Positions 1 to 5,748 of a stretch of DNA of 6,909 nt are shown one piece after another. Both the position numbers and the translations under genes were made by a program. Under the pieces are notes generated by a model, which did not search any database, was not told the origin of the DNA, and worked only from the letters and a program-made list of their open reading frames with translations. The stretch lies in the NCBI GenBank assembly GCA_030824835.1, contig JAPJRA010000114.1:1860-8768 (forward strand), written 5' to 3'. Within the stretch, counting starts at the first letter, position 1; each line of letters opens with the position of its first letter. The stretch is from Geminicoccaceae bacterium (GTDB lineage Bacteria > Pseudomonadota > Alphaproteobacteria > Geminicoccales > Geminicoccaceae).

Positions 1-1
1 T

Positions 2-283
<282 letters not shown>

Positions 284-385
284 CGGCCGCCGGCGGGCCA
301 CCATGATCGACGCCTACGGCCATTGACGTCACGGGCTCGAGGCACAGCTTCGCTGCGTGTCGATCACCCGAGTGGAACAGCCCGC

Positions 386-688
386 ATGGATCAGGTTTCC
401 GAGCCGTCGGCGACGAGGTCGAGCCGGTTGGTGGCCGATGGCCCGCCTTTGTGGACGGTGGCCCTGACCTTCATCGGTGTAATTTTGATCGCGATGAGCG
501 ACATCGGGCCCGCCGGGGGCATGCTCGTCGTCGCAGTCGGCCTGATTGCCACCGTAGCCCTCGAGTTCCGGGCCTGGAGCGCCGGCACGCCCGGTGACCG
601 CGAGGCTGCCAACGCCAGCTTTGCTTCGCTGCCGGCACGGCTCCAGCGGGCGCAGGCCCGGCGCATCGAGCGCAACCGCTGGCGCTGA
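386..688 (+). CDS. Small two-helix membrane protein, unknown function
   Basis: I do not recognise this 100-residue protein. It has a polar N-terminus (1-21), two hydrophobic stretches likely to be transmembrane helices (about 22-38, LWTVALTFIGVILIAM, and about 44-60, GGMLVVAVGLIATVALE), then a basic C-terminal tail (about 85-100) rich in Arg that would lie in the cytoplasm by the positive-inside rule. Codon third positions are mostly G or C, as in the neighbouring genes, and the opposite-strand frame over the same bases reads as low-complexity Arg/Ala protein, so this strand is preferred. I chose the ATG at 386; the frame extends upstream to a TTG at 323, but those 21 residues are unremarkable. 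Only a weak purine patch (GTGGA, about 10 nt upstream) precedes the ATG, so the start is uncertain. It ends 4 nt from the convergent hydrolase gene. Confidence 0.6.
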   Translation: MDQVSEPSATRSSRLVADGPPLWTVALTFIGVILIAMSDIGPAGGMLVVAVGLIATVALEFRAWSAGTPGDREAANASFASLPARLQRAQARRIERNRWR

Positions 689-692
689 CCGC

Positions 693-1751
693 TCAAGGCG
701 GCGGCGTGCCTCCGGGGCTTGGTAGCACGAGATCGGCGATCACCGGCAGGTGGTCGGAGTGGACGTAGGGGCCGAGGGCAAAGCCGGCGACACCGATGTC
801 GGGCGACACCAGGACGTGGTCCACCGGTGCGCCGAGCCAGGCCAGATGCGGTGGCAGCAGCATCGGCTGCCGGGTCGCCCGACGCAGCGTGCCGCCGGCG
901 TCACGGAGCTCTGCCGTGGCGTTGACGTCGCGGAACAGGAACGACCATGGGGGCGTGTTGAAGTCGCCCAGCATGATCCGCGACCGATCGCCATCGCGCG
1001 CGCGCGCCGTGTCGGCTACCCAAGCGAGCTGGGCGTTGCGAGTGGTCCACTGGGCTAGAGACCGCGGCGTCGGCGGGTGCACGGCGTAGACGACCAGTGG
1101 CTGGTCGTGAACGTCAATCTCGGCGCGCAGCGGCCGATCCCACGCCGTGTTGTACTCGGCCGCGGGCGGGTCCAGGAGGGCGGCCGACAGGATTGGCAAA
1201 CGACTGAGAAGCATCGTCTGGTTCGGGCGAAAGCCGACGGCCGGGATTCGGTAGGGATAGATCTGGGCGAGTGCGGCCAGTTGCTGCTCCCAGTAGGGGT
1301 TGATCTCCTGGAGGGCGATCACGTCGGCGTCGCTCTCGCGCAGGAACTCGATCAGTGAGTGGCCGCGGCGATTGTCGCCCAGCACGTTGAGGGTCACCAC
1401 CTTCACCGGGGGCCCGGCGGCAGATGGAAGGGCGGCATGGCCCGCCGGCACGAGGATGGCCGCGAGATTTGCGGTGGCTGCGGCTAGTGCCAGGCCGACC
1501 GCCAAGCGCTGCCTGATTAGCCAAGCCAGGCCGACCAGCAACAGCGCGACCACCAGCAGATGAGGCCGCCAGAAGGTGAGCAGGTCGAGCAGCCAGGCCC
1601 AGCGGCCGCCGAACGACAGGAACGTGATGACGACGAGCGCGAGCGTCAGGACCAGGACGCCCAGACCCGCGCGTCGCCGCCAGCCAGGTGGAGAGCCGGC
1701 GACCCACTCCCAGGATGGGAGAGTCTGTGACGCCGAGTGTTCAATGCTCAA
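693..1751 (-). CDS. Membrane-anchored endonuclease/exonuclease/phosphatase (EEP) family protein
   Basis: A 352-residue protein of the EEP superfamily (DNase I / exonuclease III / sphingomyelinase fold), similar in plan to YafD-type proteins. The N-terminus carries about three transmembrane helices (roughly 29-47, 63-79, 83-104), so the catalytic domain (from about 115) is tethered to the membrane. All usual active-site motifs are present: TLNVL (N122), ALQEI (E149, metal ligand), YAVHPPTP (H225), LGDFN (D263, N265), PVDHVL (D311, H312) and SDHLPV (D333, catalytic H334). The family hydrolyses phosphodiester bonds in nucleic acids, lipids or inositides with Mg2+; substrate here is not predictable. 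The start is a TTG at 1751, preceded by GGAG with a 5-nt gap; no ATG occurs near the N-terminus. A 6-bp hairpin (1707-1721) lies within codons 11-15. It lies 108 nt downstream of the same-strand hydratase gene and probably has its own promoter. Confidence 0.88.
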   Translation of the reverse strand: MSIEHSASQTLPSWEWVAGSPPGWRRRAGLGVLVLTLALVVITFLSFGGRWAWLLDLLTFWRPHLLVVALLLVGLAWLIRQRLAVGLALAAATANLAAILVPAGHAALPSAAGPPVKVVTLNVLGDNRRGHSLIEFLRESDADVIALQEINPYWEQQLAALAQIYPYRIPAVGFRPNQTMLLSRLPILSAALLDPPAAEYNTAWDRPLRAEIDVHDQPLVVYAVHPPTPRSLAQWTTRNAQLAWVADTARARDGDRSRIMLGDFNTPPWSFLFRDVNATAELRDAGGTLRRATRQPMLLPPHLAWLGAPVDHVLVSPDIGVAGFALGPYVHSDHLPVIADLVLPSPGGTPPP

Positions 1752-1766
1752 GGTCGCTCCGTCCGC
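1743..1766 (-). promoter_or_regulatory. Ribosome binding site and TTG start of the EEP gene
   Basis: Read on the minus strand, GGAG is followed by CGACC and then TTG (start codon at 1751-1749), continuing AGC ATT GAA. The good Shine-Dalgarno spacing and the lack of any ATG in the first 170 codons support the rare TTG start. A GTG further in would remove part of the polar N-terminus but keep the transmembrane helices, so it remains an alternative. Confidence 0.55.
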
Positions 1767-1800
1767 AGCTGCTTCTTTTGCATCGCAGCATTCGCCCTGG

Positions 1801-1839
1801 CCTGCAACCCTGCGTTTCGTTACGTTCGCTCCAGGCTAC
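1801..1839 (-). repeat. Possible degenerate REP-like palindromic unit
   Basis: On the minus strand this 39-nt stretch begins GTAGCCTGGAGCGAACG and ends in ACGCAGGG followed by TTGCAGG. The design, a GTAG head followed by CCTG, a GAGCGAA-type middle and a matching CAGG, resembles the widespread proteobacterial intergenic units of the form GTAG-(stem)-GGAGCGAAGCGAA-(stem), some of which are REP elements linked to RAYT transposases. The stem is short (4 bp) so this copy would be degenerate. It sits in the only sizeable same-strand spacer of the window, between the hydratase stop and the EEP start. I see no second copy in the window; the call rests on resemblance alone. Confidence 0.25.
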
Positions 1840-1859
1840 GGTGGGAGCACGGGAGGCGA

Positions 1860-2642
1860 TTAGTCCACTGTCAGACTGACCTCGCCCAGCCCTTCCACGA
1901 CAATGCGGAAGGTCGCCGGCCGGGTTACCCAGTGAACCGCGGTGATGCTGCCGAGGCTCACGAAGTTGCCGGCCGCCAGCCCGAGGCCCAGCGACGAGCG
2001 ATGATCGGCGAGCCAGGCGAGGGCATCCAGCGGATGACCCAGGAGCGCGTCGCTGCGGCCGGTGGCGAGCAGCGTGCCGTCCTCGAATGTGCGCGCGGTG
2101 AGGGCCGCAAGGTCGAGCCGACGCCAGTCGGGTGCGGGGGAGCCCAGGACGCTGCCGGCGTCGAAGGCGTTGTCGGCGATCAGCGTCGCGGCACCGACGG
2201 TGGTGAAATCGGTGTAGCGGTCGTCGACGATCTCGATCGCGGCCATCATCTCGCCCACCGCCTCGCCGACCTCCGCTCGGGAGTAGGGCAGGGGCCGGGG
2301 TGGCAGCGCCAGCGCCAGCCGCACGGCGATCTCGGTCTCGATGCCGAGCCGGCGGAAGTCGGCGCGCGCGACGGTGCCGCCGTCCTCGTGAACCTGGCGC
2401 TCGAAGATCTCGCCGGCCAACGGCTCGGGGGCGCGGATGTAGCGCCGCATCGTCTCGGTGGTACCACCGATCTTGTGGCCGACACGATGGCCGAGATGCG
2501 GCTCGAGCAGAGCGTTGGCCCGTTCCTGGACGGCATATCCGTCGAGAAGGCTCGACACCCCATCGAGCCTGGGCAGCGGCTCACGCTTCAGGCGACACCT
2601 GGCCACCCGCTCGGCTGCCGCCGCCAGCACCTGCTCGTCCAT
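1860..2642 (-). CDS. 2-oxo-enoate hydratase family protein (MhpD / 2-keto-4-pentenoate hydratase-like)
   Basis: A 260-residue protein, the normal length for the MhpD/HpcG/DmpH branch of the fumarylacetoacetate-hydrolase superfamily. These enzymes hydrate 2-oxo-4-pentenoate or 2-oxo-hepta-3-ene-1,7-dioate, or decarboxylate 4-oxalocrotonate, in the lower meta-cleavage pathways of aromatic compounds. Visible signatures are GHKIGGT (55-61, with K57), GIETEIA (100-106, metal ligands E102 and E104), AAIEIVDDRY (134-143, third ligand E137), IADNAFDAG (155-163) and AAGNFVSLGS (223-232). Choosing between hydratase and decarboxylase is not possible by eye. The ATG at 2642 is preceded by GGGAGG with a 5-nt gap; the open frame continues far upstream through the M20 gene but only as antisense. 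It is divergent from the M20/P1 operon across 78 nt, so the two transcripts may share control. No ring-cleavage dioxygenase or aldolase is present in the window. Confidence 0.88.
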   Translation of the reverse strand: MDEQVLAAAAERVARCRLKREPLPRLDGVSSLLDGYAVQERANALLEPHLGHRVGHKIGGTTETMRRYIRAPEPLAGEIFERQVHEDGGTVARADFRRLGIETEIAVRLALALPPRPLPYSRAEVGEAVGEMMAAIEIVDDRYTDFTTVGAATLIADNAFDAGSVLGSPAPDWRRLDLAALTARTFEDGTLLATGRSDALLGHPLDALAWLADHRSSLGLGLAAGNFVSLGSITAVHWVTRPATFRIVVEGLGEVSLTVD

Positions 2643-2668
2643 GCTCGCCTCCCTGCTGCCGCTGCAGT

Positions 2669-2698
2669 TTGACAGGTCGCGGCGGTGGCTTCTAGCGT
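2669..2698 (+). promoter_or_regulatory. Candidate sigma-70-type promoter for the M20/P1 operon
   Basis: A perfect TTGACA (2669-2674), striking in DNA this GC-rich, is followed after 18 nt by TAGCGT (2693-2698), which matches TATAAT at three of six positions. Transcription would begin near 2705 and leave a leader of about 16 nt carrying the GGAGGAG ribosome site of the M20 gene. The -10 is weak, so the assignment is provisional. No equally good promoter was seen for the divergent hydratase. Confidence 0.4.
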
Positions 2699-2720
2699 GG
2701 CCAAGGTGATCGGAGGAGCG

Positions 2721-3992
2721 ATGATCGACGAGGTGGCGGCGCGGATTGAGGCCAAGCGCGACGAAATCGTGGCGCTGACGCAGGCCCTGGTCCGGATCCC
2801 GACGATCAATCCGCCGGGTGACGCCTACCGGCCTTGCGCCGAGCTGATCGGCGAGCGGCTCCGGCGGCGAGGCTTCGCCGTCAGCTACATTCGGGCGGAG
2901 GGCACGCCCGGCGACAGCGAGCGTCTGCCGCGGGTCAATGTCGTGGCGCGGCGCGACGGTGCCGTGCCCGGGCCTTGTGTGCATTTCAACGGCCATATCG
3001 ACGTGGTGCCGGCCGGCCAGGGCTGGAGCATGGACCCGTGGGCAGGTGAGGTCCGCGACGGCCGTGTCCATGGCCGGGGCACCTGCGACATGAAAGGCGG
3101 ACTGGCGGCCGCAATCGTTGCCGTGGAGACGCTGCTGGAATGTGGCCGGCCACTGCCGGGGGCGCTCGAGATCTCGGGCACGGTCGACGAGGAATCGGGT
3201 GGTTTCGGCGGCGTCGCGTTCCTCGCCGGGCAGGGCCTGTTCTCCAAGCCGCGGGTCGACCACGTGATCATTCCCGAGCCGCTCAACGTCGATCGGGTCT
3301 GCATTGGCCATCGCGGCGTGTGGTGGGCCGAGATCGAGACCCATGGCCGGATCGCGCACGGCTCGATGCCGTTCCTGGGCGACTGCGGGGTCCGCCACAT
3401 GGGCGCCGTGCTCGATGCCTTCGAGCGCCAGCTGTGGCCACGCTTGGCGGCGCGGCAGACCGCGATGCCGGTGGTGCCGGCGGCGGCGCGGGCGTCCACG
3501 CTCAATCTCAACTCGCTGCATGGCGGCCAGCCGGAAGGGCATGACGGTCTGCCCAGCCCCTGTGTCCCCGACAGCTGCCGCATGGTGATCGACCGGCGGT
3601 TCCCGATCGAAGAGGATCTGGCAGCGGTGAAGGGCGAGGTGCATGCTATTCTCGAGTGGCTGGCCAGGGAGCGGCGCGGGTTTGCCTACAGCGTGCGCGA
3701 CCTGATGGAAGTGCATCCGGTGCTTGCGGACCCCGGCCTGCCGGTGCCGCAGGCCGTGGCCGGGGCGATCCGGGCGGTGCTGGGGCGCGAGGCGCAGTTC
3801 GTCTGCTCGCCCGGCACCTACGACCAGAAGCACGTCGCCCGCATCGGCCATCTGCACGACTGCGTGGCCTACGGGCCGGGCATCCTCGATCTCGCCCACC
3901 AGCCGGACGAGTTCGTGGCGATCGACGATCTGGTGGCGTCGGCCAAGGTGATGGCGCTGGCGGCACTGCAGCTCCTGGGAGGAACGCGGTGA
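2721..3992 (+). CDS. M20 family zinc metallopeptidase (ArgE/DapE-like deacylase)
   Basis: A 423-residue M20 hydrolase of the acetylornithine deacetylase / succinyl-diaminopimelate desuccinylase / carboxypeptidase G2 group, which cleaves N-acyl amino acids or small peptides with two zinc ions in the cytosol. All metal and catalytic positions are present: NGHIDVVP (H92 ligand, D94), RGTCDMKGG (D123 bridging), DEESGG (E157 general base, E158 ligand), IPEP (E186) and LAHQPDE (H393). RIAHGSMP (210-217, H213) marks the inserted dimerisation domain at about 195-310. The TYDQKHVARIG region (367-376) is a variant known from alphaproteobacterial ArgE/DapE-like proteins outside the core biosynthetic enzymes, so true ArgE or DapE function is not assumed. 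I chose the ATG at 2721 because GGAGGAG stands just before it; a GTG at 2685 would add 12 residues with no ribosome site and would overlap the candidate promoter. Its stop overlaps the next gene by 4 nt. Confidence 0.92.
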   Translation: MIDEVAARIEAKRDEIVALTQALVRIPTINPPGDAYRPCAELIGERLRRRGFAVSYIRAEGTPGDSERLPRVNVVARRDGAVPGPCVHFNGHIDVVPAGQGWSMDPWAGEVRDGRVHGRGTCDMKGGLAAAIVAVETLLECGRPLPGALEISGTVDEESGGFGGVAFLAGQGLFSKPRVDHVIIPEPLNVDRVCIGHRGVWWAEIETHGRIAHGSMPFLGDCGVRHMGAVLDAFERQLWPRLAARQTAMPVVPAAARASTLNLNSLHGGQPEGHDGLPSPCVPDSCRMVIDRRFPIEEDLAAVKGEVHAILEWLARERRGFAYSVRDLMEVHPVLADPGLPVPQAVAGAIRAVLGREAQFVCSPGTYDQKHVARIGHLHDCVAYGPGILDLAHQPDEFVAIDDLVASAKVMALAALQLLGGTR

Positions 3993-4972
3993 TCAGGCCG
4001 GGACCGCGCAACAGCCTGACCGACGTCGCAGGCCTGCTGGTGGGCAATGCCGAGGATCATGGGGCGCGGACGGGTGTCACCGTGGTGCTGGCCGAGCAGT
4101 CGGTCATGGCCGCGGCCGATGTGCGCGGCGGTGCGCCCGGGACCATCAACACCGACGCGCTGCGCCATGGCGGGCTGATCCAGAAGGTGGACGGTGTGGT
4201 CCTCTCGGGCGGCTCGGTGTTCGGGCTGGAGGCGGCGACGGGGCTGATCGGCTGGCTCGCGGCACGCGGGCGCGGCTTCGCTGGCTGGGGGCCGTGCCTG
4301 CCGATCGTCACCGGTGCCATCCTGTTCGACCTGATCAACGGCGGTGACAAGGCGTGGGGCGGGCAGCCGCCCTACCGCGACCTCGCCCATGCCGCGGCCG
4401 AATCGGCCGGGGTCCGGGTAGCGCTGGGCAATGCCGGGGCCGGGCTGGGGGCACTCGCCGGCACGCTCAAGGGCGGCCTGGGCACGGCCTCGGCGGCCGA
4501 CGCCAGCACGGGCATCACGGTAGCCGCCCTGGTGGCGGTCAACTCGGTGGGCTCCGTGACGATGCCGGGCAGCGACACGATGTGGGCCTGGCATCTCGAG
4601 CAAGCGGGTGAGCTGGGTGGGCAGGGGGCGCCACGCGTCGGCACGGGCCACGCCTTCGAGACCAAGCGCGGCATCGGCATGAACACCACGATTGGGGTGG
4701 TGGCGACCGATGCCGCGCTCGACCATGGCGCGGCGCAGCGCCTCGCGGCCATGGCACAGGGCGGCTACGCCTACGCTATCCGCCCGATCCACACGCCGTT
4801 CGACGGCGACACCGTGTTCGCGTTGGCGACCGGGGCAGTGCTGCTGCCGGACCGGCCGGACGCGCTGGTACGCCTGGGGACGATCGCGGCGGACGTCGTG
4901 GCGCGGGCGGTGATGCGCGGGGTGTACGAGGCGGAAAGTCTGGGGGAGTTCGTGGGCTACCGGGACCGGTGA
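3989..4972 (+). CDS. P1 family peptidase (S58; DmpA/NylC-like Ntn-type aminopeptidase)
   Basis: A 327-residue member of the DmpA/BapA/NylC group. These proteins cut their own chain to expose a nucleophilic Ser or Thr at the N-terminus of a beta subunit, then hydrolyse amide bonds: N-terminal D- or L-residues (DmpA), beta-peptides (BapA) or nylon oligomers (NylC). Conserved segments are VRGGAPGT (45-52), VLSGGSVFGLEAATG (71-85), TGAILFDL (108-115) and LVAVNSVGSV (181-190); the predicted self-cleavage is Asn185|Ser186, giving subunits of about 185 and 142 residues. The start is a GTG at 3989 that overlaps the M20 stop (GTGA), with GGAGG 6 nt upstream inside the M20 gene, so the two are translationally coupled. 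The frame extends upstream inside the M20 gene but only as shadow. No signal peptide is evident, so it is probably cytosolic. Substrate is unknown; the M20 partner suggests sequential or parallel cleavage of amides. Confidence 0.9.
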   Translation: MIRPGPRNSLTDVAGLLVGNAEDHGARTGVTVVLAEQSVMAAADVRGGAPGTINTDALRHGGLIQKVDGVVLSGGSVFGLEAATGLIGWLAARGRGFAGWGPCLPIVTGAILFDLINGGDKAWGGQPPYRDLAHAAAESAGVRVALGNAGAGLGALAGTLKGGLGTASAADASTGITVAALVAVNSVGSVTMPGSDTMWAWHLEQAGELGGQGAPRVGTGHAFETKRGIGMNTTIGVVATDAALDHGAAQRLAAMAQGGYAYAIRPIHTPFDGDTVFALATGAVLLPDRPDALVRLGTIAADVVARAVMRGVYEAESLGEFVGYRDR

Positions 4973-4994
4973 GGGGGCTGTGCCGGGCCTCAGC

Positions 4995-5672
4995 TCAAGC
5001 CGCGAGTCTGAGCATATGGGCGTCGTGGCGGGTGAGGAAAGCGCGCAGGCGGTCGGCATAGTCCGCGTCCACGGCCGCGGCGACGCTCGGGCGCTGCGTC
5101 AAGGCTGACCGCCAGCGGCGGATCTTGGGTGTGGTGGTGAACAGGCCGAGATCGCTGATGGTGTCGAACACGTCGAAGTAGCGGAAGATCGGGCCGAACA
5201 CCGCATCGACCAGACTGAAGTGCTCGCCGGCGAAGTAGGGCCCGTGGCCGAGCGTCGTCTCGACGCGGGCGAACTTCGTCGCCAGCGCCGCCTGCTTGCT
5301 CCTGAACATATCGTCGTGCGGCGTCGTCTCCAGCCCCCAGATGTCGGCCAGGATCGCCGAGCCGAACTCCATCCAGCCGCGATGTTGCGCCCGCGCGATG
5401 GGGTCGTGCGGATGCAGCCGCGGCCCGGGCTGGGTCTCCTCGATGTACTCGCAGATGGCGGCGCTCTCGAAGAGTACCGCCGTGCTGCCGTCGGGGTGCC
5501 TCACCTGTAGCAGCGGCACCTTGCCCAGCGGTGAGATGGCGGCGAACCAGGCCGGCTTCTCGGCGAGGTCGACCATGATGCGCTCGAAGGGCGCGCCCTT
5601 TTCGGCGAGGGCGATCGCGGCGCGCTGCACGTAAGGGCAGAGATGATGGCTGACGAGGGTGAGCTGGGTCAT
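4995..5672 (-). CDS. Glutathione S-transferase family protein
   Basis: A 225-residue cytosolic GST. The thioredoxin-fold N-terminal domain (about 1-80) has CPYVQRAAIAL (12-22), with Cys12 at the place of the catalytic cysteine in omega-type GSTs and related stringent-starvation-like proteins. It also has KVPLL (51-55, cis-Pro53 that holds the glutathione backbone) and FESAAICEYIEE (68-79), whose E69-S70 bind the gamma-glutamyl group. The helical C-terminal domain (about 90-225) contains the SLVDAVFGP helix cap (153-161). A cysteine active site suggests thiol transfer or deglutathionylation rather than classical conjugation, but this is inference. The ATG at 5672 follows GGAG with a 6-nt gap. 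The gene is divergent from a LysR regulator across 76 nt holding a 35-bp inverted repeat, so it is the likely target of that regulator. Its stop lies 22 nt from the convergent P1 peptidase stop. Confidence 0.92.
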   Translation of the reverse strand: MTQLTLVSHHLCPYVQRAAIALAEKGAPFERIMVDLAEKPAWFAAISPLGKVPLLQVRHPDGSTAVLFESAAICEYIEETQPGPRLHPHDPIARAQHRGWMEFGSAILADIWGLETTPHDDMFRSKQAALATKFARVETTLGHGPYFAGEHFSLVDAVFGPIFRYFDVFDTISDLGLFTTTPKIRRWRSALTQRPSVAAAVDADYADRLRAFLTRHDAHMLRLAA

Positions 5673-5683
5673 GGCGGGCTCCG

Positions 5684-5718
5684 ACGACAGAGGTATCCGA
5701 GCCGACTACCTTTGTCGT
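5684..5718. promoter_or_regulatory. 35-bp inverted repeat, probable LysR-type operator
   Basis: The left arm ACGACAGAGGTA (5684-5695) and right arm TACCTTTGTCGT (5707-5718) are reverse complements at 11 of 12 positions, separated by 11 nt and centred on 5701. The repeat lies wholly between the divergent GST and LysR start codons and ends 12 nt before the GST start. The right arm overlaps a candidate -35 (TTGTCG, 5712-5717) of the regulator gene. LysR proteins normally bind interrupted dyads in exactly this position, repressing their own gene and controlling the divergent one. The classical T-N11-A core is not centred on the dyad here, so binding by this regulator is inferred from position and symmetry. 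An RNA hairpin in the GST leader is the alternative. Confidence 0.6.
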
Positions 5719-5739
5719 TCACGCAAGAGAATATACCAT
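5712..5739 (+). promoter_or_regulatory. Candidate promoter of the LysR regulator gene
   Basis: TTGTCG (5712-5717, 4 of 6 to TTGACA) and TACCAT (5734-5739, 4 of 6 to TATAAT) are 16 nt apart. Transcription would start near 5746, only a few bases before the chosen ATG, implying a leaderless or nearly leaderless mRNA. This agrees with the absence of a good ribosome site. The -35 lies inside the inverted repeat, a layout that fits self-repression. Confidence 0.35.
5730..5738 (-). promoter_or_regulatory. Extended -10 element of the GST gene
   Basis: On the minus strand the bases read TGGTATATT, a TG-N-(TATATT) extended -10, in the only AT-rich patch of the region. No convincing -35 stands 16-18 nt upstream, as is usual for extended -10 promoters. 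Transcription would begin near 5723, so the inverted repeat would fall at about +5 to +40 of the GST transcript, where a bound repressor would block elongation or promoter clearance. Confidence 0.4.
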
Positions 5740-5748
5740 CTGGGCAAG

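Noticed and set aside
303..326. Seven-codon open frame (MIDAYGH) after the aminotransferase.
   Set aside because: Too short, with no ribosome site and no sign of a leader-peptide structure.
1707..1721. Hairpin CTCCCA-GGA-TGGGAG.
   Set aside because: It is within codons 11-15 of the EEP gene, has no T-run and a stem of only 6 bp; not a terminator, at most a weak effect on translation.
2455..2470. Perfect 16-bp palindrome TCGGTGGTACCACCGA.
   Set aside because: It lies inside the hydratase and simply encodes the conserved Gly-Gly-Thr-Thr of the GHKIGGT motif; no promoter is near.
2643..3899. The hydratase frame stays open for another 419 codons upstream, antisense to the M20 gene, as if it were a 679-residue fusion.
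   Set aside because: The extension is His/Arg/Ala-rich, has no family motifs and exactly mirrors the M20 coding sequence; the hydratase has its own ATG with GGGAGG at 2642.
3656..3988. In-frame upstream extension of the P1 peptidase within the M20 gene.
   Set aside because: The residues are low-complexity Arg/Gly/Ala typical of a shadow frame; the GTG at 3989 has a proper ribosome site and matches the family's N-terminus.
4968..4994. Possible bidirectional terminator between the P1 and GST stop codons.
   Set aside because: Only TGAGG/CCTCA (5 bp) pairs around a 13-nt loop, with no T-run on either strand.
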